A stretch of 64,000 nucleotides of DNA from Melanopsichium pennsylvanicum (Eukaryota; Basidiomycota; Ustilaginomycetes; Ustilaginales). Below are positions 9,845 to 20,500 of this stretch, in pieces (positions within the stretch are counted from its first letter, which is position 1; each line of letters opens with the position of its first letter). The translations under genes were made by a program, and so were the position numbers. The stretch covers positions 186,001 through 250,000 of the forward strand of contig OAPG01000012.1 in the NCBI GenBank assembly GCA_900208305.1. Reading direction: 5' to 3'. The notes beneath the pieces were generated by a model that was given only the letters and a program-made list of their open reading frames with translations, made no database searches and was not told the origin of the DNA.

Positions 9845-10756
9845 ATGACTTTGCTCATCCGCACCAGCATCGCCCGCACGCTCTCGATTTGTGTGGCTGG
9901 TCCATCCAAGGTAGCTTTTTCCACCATATCGCCGCGCTACATTGCAGACAACAAGAATGATGCGTCACCCGCTCGCGATCACCACCCTCGCTCCGCAGCT
10001 GGACCCAACTCAGCGGGACAAACTTCATCTTGGGTTCTTAGTAAGCAAGAGAAGTTTGGCGTCGATTCAACCACTTCTGCACCACCACCTGGCAAAACAC
10101 AACTGGATGCCATCAACTCTGCCATGGGTGTATTGGACAACCTGGCTCGCGATGTAGCTGGATCGAACGCTTCGTCGCCTTCGGTTTCTGTCGCAACATC
10201 ACCGTTAGGGGAAACTAACGCATCCAACCTAACGGCGTCGTCGTTTTCTCCCATTTCCACTCCATCTTCTCCAAGTTTGGTTGCAGTACATGAGAGTGGT
10301 TCGGGACCTATCTACTCTGCATCTATGCTTCCTCCCAAGTCGGATCCAACGCTCGAATTTTTGACGAATCTGCTGATGAAGGATGGGAAAAAGGCACAAG
10401 CTCAAAGGTTTACCACTCGAACACTTTCGATCATCTCTATTATTACGAACAGTAATCCTCTCCCATTGATTCACGATGCGATTTCGCGTACTGCACCTTT
10501 GGTCAAGTTGCAGAGCAAGAAGCAGGGTGGTAAGACTTTGCAAGTTCCAGTTGCATTGACTCAGAGACAGAGTACTAGGAAGGCTTTGACTTGGATCATT
10601 GATGCGAGTAAGAAGAGGCCAGATAGGGAGTTGGAGAAGAGATTGGCTGCAGAATTCCTAGCAGTGGTTGAGGGAACGAGTAATGCAATTGCTAAAAAGG
10701 AGGAGCAGCATAGAGTGGCTACCGTCAACAGGGCCAATGCTGCAGTTCGTATTTAA
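9845..10756 (+). CDS. RSM7: Mitochondrial small-subunit ribosomal protein uS7m
   Basis: uS7 binds the 3' major domain of the small-subunit rRNA and nucleates head assembly. The 303-residue product has a mitochondrial presequence-like start (MTLLIRTSIARTLSICVAG: basic, hydroxylated, no acids), a variable Ser/Thr-rich linker, and then the S7 domain from about 170. That domain shows FLTNLLMKDGKKAQAQRF, NPLPLIHDAISRTAPLV, GGKTLQVPVALTQRQSTRKA and WIIDASKKRPDRELEKRL, ending in a basic tail (KKEEQHRVATVNRANAAVRI). These blocks are characteristic. The start at 9845 is preferred to the in-frame ATG at 9635 because it places the targeting sequence at the N-terminus. The 3' region carries an unusual GA/CT inverted repeat. 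Confidence 0.88.
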   Translation: MTLLIRTSIARTLSICVAGPSKVAFSTISPRYIADNKNDASPARDHHPRSAAGPNSAGQTSSWVLSKQEKFGVDSTTSAPPPGKTQLDAINSAMGVLDNLARDVAGSNASSPSVSVATSPLGETNASNLTASSFSPISTPSSPSLVAVHESGSGPIYSASMLPPKSDPTLEFLTNLLMKDGKKAQAQRFTTRTLSIISIITNSNPLPLIHDAISRTAPLVKLQSKKQGGKTLQVPVALTQRQSTRKALTWIIDASKKRPDRELEKRLAAEFLAVVEGTSNAIAKKEEQHRVATVNRANAAVRI

Positions 10757-10771
10757 ATGTTTCAAAAAGAT

Positions 10772-10775
<4 letters not shown>

Positions 10776-10806
<31 letters not shown>

Positions 10807-10923
10807 TGTGAAATAGATCGAACGATGGGCGGGATGAAAATCAATCCCAGCGTAAACGAGGTTTGTATTCATGGTTGTTCGAGCATAACAAAACTCTTTC
10901 TCTCTCTCTCTCTCTCTTTCTCT
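10776..10923. repeat. (GA)n / (CT)n inverted microsatellite pair
   Basis: A pure GA tract (10776-10802, 27 nt) is followed about 95 nt later by a CT tract (pure 10899-10917, imperfect 10894-10923). The two are mutually complementary and lie just downstream of the uS7m stop, so a transcript reading through both could form a hairpin of about 19 bp. Confidence 0.9.
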
Positions 10924-11229
10924 GTCTGGAAATTAGCAGACAGTAAAGTATGGTAGATTTAAAGTGAATGGAGGATGATGATGAGCCTTTTTTTACTGTA
11001 TTTGGAAGTGTTGGTAATTTATTTCAATTTTCACTTGTCAAGATCTGGTCCCGATATATATTTTTATTGATAACAAGAGTGCCCGATCAAGATACTGATT
11101 TTTGTATTTTTATTTTTATATTTATTTTTTCTGTTAGGGAGGGATTTTAGCGAGGAAAGAAAAGAAGGAATCACAGTATAAGTACAAACAGTATTCCATT
11201 TTTGGGCTCTGTCCTCTTAGAAACCACCC

Positions 11230-11268
11230 CACACTCACACTCACACTCACACTCACACTCACACTCAC
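11230..11268. repeat. Hexanucleotide array (CACACT)n
   Basis: About six to seven tandem copies of CACACT lie between the uS7m and PalI-like genes. This is not a telomere-type unit. Confidence 0.85.
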
Positions 11269-11901
11269 AATCCCCCCAACAACTTTGGCTAGTCTAGATT
11301 TTAGACAGATAAAGAAAAACAAGGGTTCCGACCAACGGCTATCCCGAAATACAGCAAAGGTATGTGATAGCAAAAAAAAAATAAAAAATTAATAAAACAA
11401 AAAAAGGTAAAACGTCAAGCCTCGCTTAGCTGACGTGCGTAACCGGAGCGGCGAAAACAGTACTGTACCGTAAATTACAGAGTACGTACATATGTAAGTG
11501 TTTTTGTTTTTGCTTTTTTCTTCTTTTTAAAAGTTCGAGCTCAGCAACAAATGTCTTGGCAAGCATCCGAGTCTGTTAAAGAAAAACCATTCGGTGGGGC
11601 TCAATTAGTCAAGGCAGAATGCTAAGACTCACGCCCATGCTCGTTCTTGTGACAAGCCGGGAAATTGCAACAGAAAGCTGCACAGTGCAGTTATACAGTA
11701 TAAGTTATTCTACTGTTACGAATGTGTGTCGGGGCGTCGCCAACAGAATCCACTGATTGCCAAGTTCAGAGAGAAGGAGGCAAGCGTAGTTGCTGCTTCT
11801 CAATATCATCCAATCGTTGCCGTGTTTTTACACAATCACCACCACTATCCATCATCCTCGATCATTTAGGTTCCACCAGGCTCAAAATCATCCTCGCAAT
11901 C

Positions 11902-12735
11902 ATGACCAGAAGCTACCTCTTTCTAGCTCTCGGCATCTCTTTCATATCAATGGTCCTCTTGGTCCTTGTAACCATCTCCACTCCCACCACGCTTTCCGAT
12001 AGCACTCCATTTGATTTTGTCCGATCTTCAAACCTTGGCGGCATCGTTGACCTTTCTCCTGACTCCAACAAGAATCGTCTTATCGGTGGGATCAAATTCG
12101 GCACTTGGGGTTACTGCTCTGCTCTCAACGCCACTTCCAAATATGCTTGTTTCAAACACTCGCACGGTTATTCTGCCATTTTCGGCATCAACCCTACCGA
12201 TCAAGATACTGCTGCAAGGGATACGGTCACCATCGGTTCATCTTGGACTCGTGGTCTCGCTGTTCACGTCGTTGCTTTCGTCTTTGCTCTTATCGGTCTC
12301 GTTCTTACCGCTATCCCTAAACAAATTGTAAGACTTGCTGCCACCATCATAAACACAATCGCTGCCCTCTTGGCCCTCGTCGCATTCTGCATCGACATTG
12401 CTCTCTTTGTATATGTTCAGAAACAGATGCGAAAAGTGGCAGACTCCCCCAACTCAATCCCAGGCCCCGCTTTCTACATGGCCCTCATTGCTATCCCAAT
12501 CGCCGTCATGGCTACTTTCTTTAGCGTGCTCAATTGGAGAAGCCATCGTCTTGATCACGTAGCTATCACTGGTTATGATTACCCTGCTCAAACGGAATGG
12601 GACAATAACAACAAGAATGACGCGCATCCGATGCATCCAACCACCACCACAAGCACAGAACACACCCAAGCTCCCACTTCGGCTTCAGTCCAAAAAGTGT
12701 TGGATGCTTACCAACAGTCAAAAGCGACGTACTAG
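11902..12735 (+). CDS. SUR7/PalI family tetraspan membrane protein (Rim9-like)
   Basis: This 277-residue protein has four predicted membrane segments: an N-terminal helix (about 5-25, LFLALGISFISMVLLVLVTI), then three after a long extracytoplasmic loop (about 115-135, 145-170 and 193-215). The loop contains FGTWGYC with a second Cys (YAC), a pattern typical of SUR7/PalI/claudin-like proteins. The short cytosolic C-terminus is His/Thr-rich. PalI/Rim9 assists the PalH/Rim21 pH sensor at the plasma membrane, whereas Sur7 proteins mark eisosomes; the two cannot be separated from this sequence alone. The longer frame upstream of 11902 has no hydrophobic or conserved content, and ATG 11902 gives a clean signal-anchor start. 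The gene converges on GPI13, with 232 bp between stops. Confidence 0.75.
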   Translation: MTRSYLFLALGISFISMVLLVLVTISTPTTLSDSTPFDFVRSSNLGGIVDLSPDSNKNRLIGGIKFGTWGYCSALNATSKYACFKHSHGYSAIFGINPTDQDTAARDTVTIGSSWTRGLAVHVVAFVFALIGLVLTAIPKQIVRLAATIINTIAALLALVAFCIDIALFVYVQKQMRKVADSPNSIPGPAFYMALIAIPIAVMATFFSVLNWRSHRLDHVAITGYDYPAQTEWDNNNKNDAHPMHPTTTTSTEHTQAPTSASVQKVLDAYQQSKATY

Positions 12736-12943
12736 GCTCACACAAGAAGCACTGACTGTAAGATTTGTGGTTTTGATAGAAATTGATCATTACCTTTCTT
12801 TCTTTACGCATATGTTTGAACTGTATTTTGGAAAAAGGAGGTTGAGTTGAGATGTGACCGTACTGTGCGGGCGAGGAGGCGGCACCGTTATTGTTCCCCT
12901 TTTCGCAAAGATGGAGGTTGTGAAGGATTTTATACCATATTGA

Positions 12944-12963
12944 TTTTTTTTTTAAAAAAAAAA
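12944..12963. terminator. T10A10 palindrome between convergent genes
   Basis: Ten T residues are followed directly by ten A residues, ending 4 bp beyond the GPI13 stop (12968-12970) and about 208 bp after the PalI-like stop. It is a perfect 20-bp palindrome that gives a poly-U-like run in transcripts from either strand. A role in 3'-end formation is inferred from position. Confidence 0.4.
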
Positions 12964-12967
12964 GGAA

Positions 12968-15900
12968 TCAAACGAATTCGCTACCAAAAATCACATTAAC
13001 CTTATTAACCACCTGCCAAACTGAGAAAACCACCATCAAACCAACGATCTGACCAACGACACTTACAACGGAAGCCAACATGATCCTAGGAACCCAAACC
13101 TTAAACAACATCAAATGTCTCCTAAAAAAAAACGCACCCAATCCACCTATCCAAACCAAAATGAAAAGGTTGAACATGATCAAGCTTAGCAAACCATGTA
13201 AAAGATGTTTGGAAGTCGACATTTTGCTAGCTGAACCACGTGGTAAAGGGGTTGAATTCCAAACGACTCGTAAAGCGATGAGGAGAGTTGGTAAGATGGT
13301 TAGTTGACCGAAAGTGTTGAGTGAGACCAGAAGAGGTGAAATTGGATAGGTTAAAGTTGAGTTGGTAAGAAATGCAACACGCCATTGAATGGTAGGTAAT
13401 GTAGCTTGATGTCCAGTTGAGAAAAACATCAGATATCCTAAAAGCACCAACGTCGCAATCTCGCTCGAACTTAACATCACCACCATAAATGATTGTTGAC
13501 CATTTTCTTCCAAAATTTCCCCTCCTCCTCCTCCGCCTCCTTCTTCTTGTTGACTTCGTTCATCATCATCATCGTTACCATGAGTTGAAATACGTTTTGA
13601 AAGTGCATCATCCTTCTTCGGTTTCTTCTTGTTCTTCTTCTTATTCGATTCCCCAAATTCCAATGCTTCTTGAGTGACTGTAAGAGCTGATGAAGATGTT
13701 GTTTTCAGAACCAATTGTCGTTGTTTATGTAAAATGAAAACATCCCTTTCCGCATCTCCCATCTCCACTACCGCCATTCCAGCTATCATACTTGCACCAA
13801 TAGCCAACTGTCCAGCAGGTTGAGTTACAAACCAAATCAAACTTGTTCCTATCATCACTAACAACATGTAACTACTACCTAAACTATTACTATATCCTAA
13901 AATCGTAACCTTTTCATTCTTATCCTTCTTCTTCTTCCGCCCTTCCTCTTCCCCTTCTACTTTCTCAACTACGTCTCCATCCTGCCCTTGTTGGATTTGT
14001 GGAGTGTCTCTACGAATTTCTAAACACAATGGAGCAAAAATCCAAAAAGTGAAACCAATCAAACAAATCAAGATCAAATTCGCTCTTGCAACCCAATTTT
14101 TAACCCATTCCAACCTCTCTCTCCACTCTACAAAACTTTGCAAAGGTACAACATAATCCAATATCCAATATCCACTACCAAGCATGAGCGTAGGACGAAA
14201 AATCCATTTCAAAAAAGTAGGTGCAATTCCAACAAAACTCCTGTTCTGTCTCAAAAACCAACCAAACATTCCTGGTAATAAATACGAAATCAGATAACAA
14301 ACTGCCATAACATATGGACTATTCAAAGCCGCCACATCACCATCACCATCTTGAAATTCTTGTTGCTCCATTCTACTATCGTTGTACCAAGAGACTGACG
14401 AAAAGAAATTCGAGTGACAATGAGGCATTTGCTCCTCTCGACAAACTCGCGGAATTGCAGCTAATCGCATCCCAACCAACGCCACAAATGTGAGTAGACC
14501 ATTTCGCATCTTGAGATTTGTCGTTGCAGAAGAACCCAGCAAAAGCAATCCTCGAATTAGAACCAAGCTCGATAATGCCAAAAGCGTAAATCGATCTTCT
14601 TGTACCAAGAACGAATTGCTCGCCAACAAACCTGCATGAACCAAAAGTATCACCCAACCTAGGTACGAGAGTAAATCTGTACTCGCCAGCGTGTCACTAT
14701 GAATATTTTGCTCCTCCTCATGATTCTTTCGGCTCTGCTTTGCTTTCCTTATGGCGAAAATGCGAGGAAGATGTGTGTAAAGCAAACCAAGTTGAGAATG
14801 GATTGCTGAACTAGCAAGAATGCTATCTGTCAACGTAAGCGATGCAGTTACGACTTTGATACCACAAAGTGATGCTGCACAGTAACCCAATCCACCCACA
14901 CCCGCGCCTATCAACGAAGAACGCAACAAGGACCAACGCATCACTTGCCAGAGCTCACCCGTACTCTCACTTTTCCTTTCAAATACCCTCTCCCTGTCCT
15001 CCTCCTCTTCCTCCTCTTGCCCAATTTGGATACTGCTAAACTTACCGATCAATCCATATTGAGCACCAAATCTACCCACCCAAACCGTTCCTAATCCTAA
15101 CACCAGAATCACCAATCCAACACTGATGCGCATCATGTCAAACTGTGCCCAAACCTCGCGTGCACGAACCAAACTCATCCTGTTAAATGTATGATACGCT
15201 TGTGCTGCAACCCTGGTTGCTGCTTTCACCTCTGCTTGCGTACTCGCACCACGCTTGTGGGTGAGCTTGGCCAGTTCTGCATCGGCACGGATGGCTTTAA
15301 GCCAAAGTTGATCAAATTCGGACGAGAATGTGGCCAAATCTGGTGAGTAGGATGAGTAAGTTTGAATATACCTCCTCATTTGAGTTGCGGTGATTCGGAG
15401 CGCTCGAAGGAGCATGTTTGAGTGAGGCAAGAGCTCCGGGATCGGTGAACCCAAATTGTTGTAGGGAACAGGAAGACCTAAAAGGAGCGAGAGTGTTGGA
15501 ACCAGGTCAATTTGAGAAACACTCCGATGACCTTGTATAGGATACCGAGGTGAAGGTAAAGGAGAAAATGCGATTCGACTCGGTAATACTGCTTCGATCT
15601 CTGGTGTTGAAATGTATTCACTTGAATTTTCATTCATGTTGCCAACCGGGAGCCCAAACCCGGTCTTAGCATAGATCCAAATACCAGCTCCAACCTCCAA
15701 CTCTCCATCTCCACCGTGATCTCCTCTTTCATCCATGCCATGATCTCCCATAAGCACAAACAAGGTTTCCTCGTCCAATGACTCTGTAATGTTGCTCACC
15801 AACGTTTGCATCTCTTGGAGCTTGGTCTTCATTTTCGGATGAGCTGGTCCAAATCTATGCCCTACATGATCTACACCCAACGTGTGTCCCACTAAAAGTC

Positions 15901-17026
15901 TCCATTCATCGTGCACTCCCACAACTCTTTCTGGATGATTGTGTTGGAGAAAAGGCAAAAGTTTCTGCTCAACACCTCGATCGACTGTATCGAGATCTTC
16001 AACGTTGAAAGAATCGTAGGTCCAAGTGGTTTTCTGATCGAACAATCCTGGTAATACCGTGGCCCAAGTATCGTCCCCCGCAAATACAAATCCAACGGTT
16101 GCGCTACCACTTGCATCATCAACGTTTTGACGATCAAGAATGGATGCTTTGAACTGCGAGAGCCAATTGTCTTCCCTCACGACACCGACGCCGGTGCCTG
16201 CACTTCCAAAGTTGGCACCGGCCTCGATGAATGTGGGGAGTGTACCCGTTGTGAGACCTTTGAGCCTTTGCAATGTCGTGGTGGGTGGATCAGCCATAAA
16301 GTGAGCCAAAAATGATGATGATGCTCGGCAAGTGTCTTGCGTTGTAAGCTGCGCAGGGAGGGAGAGAATATTGTGATAATACGGATTGGGTGTCCACCCA
16401 CCATCTCCTCTAACACTCGAAGGAGCATCAGCATCAGCATGAGCAGCAGGAGCGGGTGCTATGAAATCATACCGCAGTGCATCAATCACTAGCACCACAG
16501 CCTTCGTATGCGTTGGTTTGAGCTTGCATTCGCCCGATCCAGTTTGTGGATTGAGTGCAATATTTGCCCAATTGAGCAGGCTTTGGTCATCAAAACTCTC
16601 CGGAGGGTCCGGTAGCGTCCATTGCGAATCGTATGGTTTCGAACATTGGTTCACACTAGTCAATTCATGACGAGTGAGTAGGAAACCTTTTACGAACAAC
16701 CACAATCCTACCAGAGTGTAAACTAGAACCAAAGTCAGGATGGCAAGAGTACTCAGAAAGGCGGTGTTGGGAGATGCAGCTTTCTGAGGTACTCGATCGG
16801 GATGACGTCTTGCATAGGAGCTGTGAGAGGAATGAGATGAATCCGAGCCATGTGAATGCGAATGCGAAGATGAATGGGATGATGATGATGGGCGACGGCG
16901 ACGGAGCGAGGTACCAAATGCCGGATGTTGAGGTGTGGAAGAAGGAGCTGATGATGTAGCATTGGAGTGATTGCGTTGAATTTCGGCAAGCGTTGGCGCT
17001 GGATTGAGAACTGAGGTGTTCGGCAT
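12968..17026 (-). CDS. GPI13: GPI ethanolamine phosphate transferase 3 (PIG-O/Gpi13)
   Basis: Gpi13 adds ethanolamine phosphate to the third mannose of the GPI precursor in the ER, the phosphate later linked to protein. The 1352-residue product has a Ser/His-rich N-terminus, a membrane anchor (about 80-105), then an alkaline-phosphatase-like lumenal domain: KAVVLVIDALRYDF (about 175-188), HTLGVDHVGHRFGP (near 385), FVLMGDHGMDERGDHGGDGE (near 425) and GHRSVSQIDLVPTLSLLLGL. The rest is a polytopic membrane region with low-complexity cytosolic inserts (EEEEEED, KKKNKKKPKKDD, EEGGGGGGGE). The longest frame begins with TTG at 17092, so the first ATG at 17026 (MPNTSVL) is used. The sequence for the C-terminal half (12968-14900) is visibly more AT-rich than the N-terminal half. 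No intron is needed. Confidence 0.92.
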   Translation of the reverse strand: MPNTSVLNPAPTLAEIQRNHSNATSSAPSSTPQHPAFGTSLRRRRPSSSSHSSSHSHSHGSDSSHSSHSSYARRHPDRVPQKAASPNTAFLSTLAILTLVLVYTLVGLWLFVKGFLLTRHELTSVNQCSKPYDSQWTLPDPPESFDDQSLLNWANIALNPQTGSGECKLKPTHTKAVVLVIDALRYDFIAPAPAAHADADAPSSVRGDGGWTPNPYYHNILSLPAQLTTQDTCRASSSFLAHFMADPPTTTLQRLKGLTTGTLPTFIEAGANFGSAGTGVGVVREDNWLSQFKASILDRQNVDDASGSATVGFVFAGDDTWATVLPGLFDQKTTWTYDSFNVEDLDTVDRGVEQKLLPFLQHNHPERVVGVHDEWRLLVGHTLGVDHVGHRFGPAHPKMKTKLQEMQTLVSNITESLDEETLFVLMGDHGMDERGDHGGDGELEVGAGIWIYAKTGFGLPVGNMNENSSEYISTPEIEAVLPSRIAFSPLPSPRYPIQGHRSVSQIDLVPTLSLLLGLPVPYNNLGSPIPELLPHSNMLLRALRITATQMRRYIQTYSSYSPDLATFSSEFDQLWLKAIRADAELAKLTHKRGASTQAEVKAATRVAAQAYHTFNRMSLVRAREVWAQFDMMRISVGLVILVLGLGTVWVGRFGAQYGLIGKFSSIQIGQEEEEEEDRERVFERKSESTGELWQVMRWSLLRSSLIGAGVGGLGYCAASLCGIKVVTASLTLTDSILASSAIHSQLGLLYTHLPRIFAIRKAKQSRKNHEEEQNIHSDTLASTDLLSYLGWVILLVHAGLLASNSFLVQEDRFTLLALSSLVLIRGLLLLGSSATTNLKMRNGLLTFVALVGMRLAAIPRVCREEQMPHCHSNFFSSVSWYNDSRMEQQEFQDGDGDVAALNSPYVMAVCYLISYLLPGMFGWFLRQNRSFVGIAPTFLKWIFRPTLMLGSGYWILDYVVPLQSFVEWRERLEWVKNWVARANLILICLIGFTFWIFAPLCLEIRRDTPQIQQGQDGDVVEKVEGEEEGRKKKKDKNEKVTILGYSNSLGSSYMLLVMIGTSLIWFVTQPAGQLAIGASMIAGMAVVEMGDAERDVFILHKQRQLVLKTTSSSALTVTQEALEFGESNKKKNKKKPKKDDALSKRISTHGNDDDDERSQQEEGGGGGGGEILEENGQQSFMVVMLSSSEIATLVLLGYLMFFSTGHQATLPTIQWRVAFLTNSTLTYPISPLLVSLNTFGQLTILPTLLIALRVVWNSTPLPRGSASKMSTSKHLLHGLLSLIMFNLFILVWIGGLGAFFFRRHLMLFKVWVPRIMLASVVSVVGQIVGLMVVFSVWQVVNKVNVIFGSEFV

Positions 17027-17522
17027 CCTTACCAACCTTTCTTGAATAGATTGCGAGAGGAGAAGCGTCGTTGTGATGGTGGAAGCAGTCAAATCGAAGA
17101 GCGATGGATGTTCCCGAAAAAACCTAAGGAAAATATTAATAATACCAAAGCGCCAGCACAGTCACTCGACACGGCATACGGCAATTTCAATGACATCTTT
17201 TTCACGGGCTGTCGCATTCCTTACTGAAACCATATTATTTTGTTTTACGAGCTCAGAATTCATGTCGCCTGTATCAATCTCAGCACACTAACATCCGCAA
17301 ACAACAAGAAGACGTGGAATATGCGCCAGGCACATATTGTAGTTTACAGTACAGTATTTACATGGATGAGAAGCTGTTAAACCAGCCCATCTCTGTCTGC
17401 CAAGTCTAGTGAACCTATATACAAATGGATCGGATCTTAAAATAAGTATGACTATACGGCATTTACAACCTTCTCTCCGTCCATCACTATTCGGTTTGAA
17501 GGGGTATCGTCAATTTTGAGAT
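17027..17522. other. Intergenic region GPI13 / PMC1
   Basis: This 496-bp gap lies between two minus-strand genes and holds the GPI13 promoter and the PMC1 3' end. No further gene is recognised. Confidence 0.5.
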
Positions 17523-20500
17523 TTAGTTGCTCGAGGCTTTACTCTTAAGTCTCTTCAAGAAATCGTCGTCGTCCTTAGTCTCGGGATGGAACGTCAATTT
17601 TCCGTGCTTGTACAGCGTCACGGTATCCACTGGTGGTTCGTTCTGTTGCGCTTGCACTTGCTGTCCCTCTTTCGGCTTGGCGACATCCTTGTCATTGTTC
17701 GAGAAAGCAGATCGCCAATTGCCACCGATCGAAGCAACAACGAAGCCTGGCACCATGGCCAGGATACTCTGGTGGTGGATGTTGGCCGACTTGAGCTGGC
17801 GTTCTCGCGACTCGTACACGCGTCGAGTGGCACGGATACGTCCACCGCGAATGTTGCGGAACGAGTTGAGCTGCTCACCCACTTGACCTACCGCAGGCAG
17901 CCATTCGGAAAACGTTCGTGCGCGAGCACCCTTCTCTGACTCGGTCTCGGAAACGGGAGCGGGAAGCGCGTTAGGATCGCTCATCAGACCAAACTTGATC
18001 AGCAGATTCTCGAGCGGCTGCGTTGGCAAGAGTCGAATCAGCACCGCCAAAGGCCACGAGATAGCACCAATCACAATCGAAATAGCCCAGTCACGACCAG
18101 TAAGCTCGACGACCGAGAAGGCAGCACCACCAACAAACATGATCAGAATCTGGAACCCAATCTCGATAGCCATGATGCCAAGGAACCAAGGGTTCCTATG
18201 CAGATTGTTGAAAATGTTGAGCGAGCGAGTAAGTGAACGAGAGTTGACCTGATTGAACAGCTGGCACCACACAAAGGTGTTGAACACGATAGCCGAAAGC
18301 TCGGTGCTGTCACGGTTCATCTCGTACTCGCTGACTCCGTTCATGCCCAGAATCGACTTGCCGGCAAAGTTGAGGACCAAGATGACAGTGAATTGATAGA
18401 TCGACTGACCGATGATCATCTTCCACATGTCCGTGGAAATGAGAGGAGCGGTGCGGCGGTCGGGCTTTCGATCGAGAAGTTCGGGAGTGGCAGGGTCGGT
18501 GGCAAGAGCAAGAGCGGCGAGTGTGTCCATAATCAAGTTGATCCAAAGCAGCTGGACGGCCTTGAGAGCCGACTCGCCTTCTTCAGAGGCAACAGCGGTA
18601 ACAAAAGTGACAATTACGGCAGAAATGTTGACGGAAAGCTGGAACTGCAAGAACTTACGAACCGCGTCGTTGACACAACGGCCCCACATAATGGCACTGA
18701 CGATGGAAGCAAAGTTGTCGTCCATGAGAATGATATCCGAAGCCTCCTTGGCGACTTCGGTACCAGCGATACCCATCGAAAAACCGACGTTGGCAGTCTT
18801 GAGCGCAGGACCATCGTTGGTACCGTCACCAGTGACACCGACGACCTCGCCGAGGCTCTTGAGCGACTCGACGAGGATCTTCTTGTCTTCGGGCGAAGAT
18901 CGGGCGAGTACTTGCAGCCTGGGTACGATCTCGAGCATATCTGCGCGGTTGAGCTTACGGAAGACGGGGCCCTCCATGACGATGCCTCCGGGGCTGTAGA
19001 TACCACACTGAGTAGCGATCGACTTGGCAGTTAGAACATTGTCACCAGTGCACATCTTGACCTGGACACCTGCACGGCGGCAGGCTTCCACAGCGTCAGT
19101 GACACCAGGTCGCAGAGGATCCTCGATAGCGACGATAGCAACCAAAGTCAAGTTCTTGGCGAGCGATGCGTACTCGACCTCGCCCGACTCGTCGTACTCG
19201 GCCTCCTTGGGAGGGAAGAACTCAAAGTCACGGTAGACGATGGCAAGAGTCCTGAGTGTCTGGTTGGCGAATTGGGTGATGGTGGAGTTGACCTTTTCAA
19301 GCTTGGCAGCATCCAGCTCCTCGACAGGGATGCTGTCGGTGTCAGTCCCGGAAACCTCGACGTGGTGAGTGCAGAGACGGGTGAGAACCTCCGAGGCGCC
19401 TTTGAGGTATACACGGAAGCCTCCTTCGGGAAGCTTGACGACAACACCCATAGCCTTGCGCTCAGAGCTGAAGGGAATCATTTGGACCACTTGGGCACGC
19501 TCTCGCGATGCGCGGTAATCCTCCCACTTGAGCTCCTTTGCCATCTTGAGCAAAGCAGTCTCGGTTTTGGAACCGACAAAGCCAAATTCCTTGTTCTTCT
19601 CCGCTGTAGCAGCGCTTTTGCGAGACTTGAAGAGACCCGAGATTCCGTTCTTCTTGATGGCAGCGACAGGATTGGCGGGCTCGTCTGCCGAGCCTTCTTC
19701 GGCCGACTCTTCGAAAGCAGTCGAGTTGATGGCAATGCTGTCATTGAGGAGCTTCTGGAGCGGCATGCTGATGGCTGAGTTGAGCTCGTTCTGCTCGACA
19801 ATGCGAGCCTGGGCAGAAGAGGATGCATCGTGCTCGGTCTCGACACGTTTGCGATTGGCCTCGAGGCGGTCGGCAAACTTGAAGTTGACACCAATGCTGC
19901 CGGCGACGACGCTCATCTCGTTCTGGGTCAGGGTGCCGGTCTTGTCGGTACAGACGACGCTCGCGTTGGCCATGGTCTCACAAGCACCGAGCAGACGGAC
20001 GAGCAGGTTCATCTTGGTCATACGCTTGGTGGCAAAGGCAAGAGCGAGCGTGACGGCCAGAGGCAAACCTTCGGGGACGGCAACGACAACGACGGTGACG
20101 GCGATAATGAGAATCTGGATAAAGTCTTGAGCCTTGGCATTCGAGGTGCGATCGGGTTCTTGGGCGAGGTGGACAAAGAACCGGATCATGAGCGCAGTGA
20201 AGAGAACGATACCAGCAGTACCGCCAAGCCAGGCGATGAGGTCGGCAAGACGGTTGAGTTTCGACTGGAGAGGGGTGTCTTCTGCGTCGCTGCGAAGGGA
20301 AAGCATGAGCTTGCCATTGAAACTAGAAGGTCCGACAGCGATGACGACGTACTCTCCGACACCTTCGAGCACCTTGGAGCCAGAGATGAGGAAGCAATCA
20401 CGGTTCTTTGGCTTGTCGTTGTTGCGCTTGGCCTCTTGGATGTCAGCGATGCATTCGTCGTAGGTGACCTTACGGATCATGTCGGACTCTCCAGTAGCGC

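Larger units (their letters stand above)
10757..11901. other. Intergenic region uS7m / PalI-like
   Basis: This 1.1-kb AT-rich, repeat-rich stretch holds the GA/CT pair, a CACTCA hexanucleotide array (about 11230-11268), poly-A runs near 11371 and the motif CTCGCTTAGCTGACGTG (11421-11437). No coding region is supported. Confidence 0.6.

Noticed and set aside
11230..11268. Interstitial telomere or subtelomeric repeat
   Set aside because: The unit is CACACT, not TTAGGG/CCCTAA, and surrounding genes are core genes.
17027..17092. N-terminal extension of GPI13 from 17092
   Set aside because: The codon at 17092 is TTG; nuclear fungal genes normally start with ATG, found at 17026.
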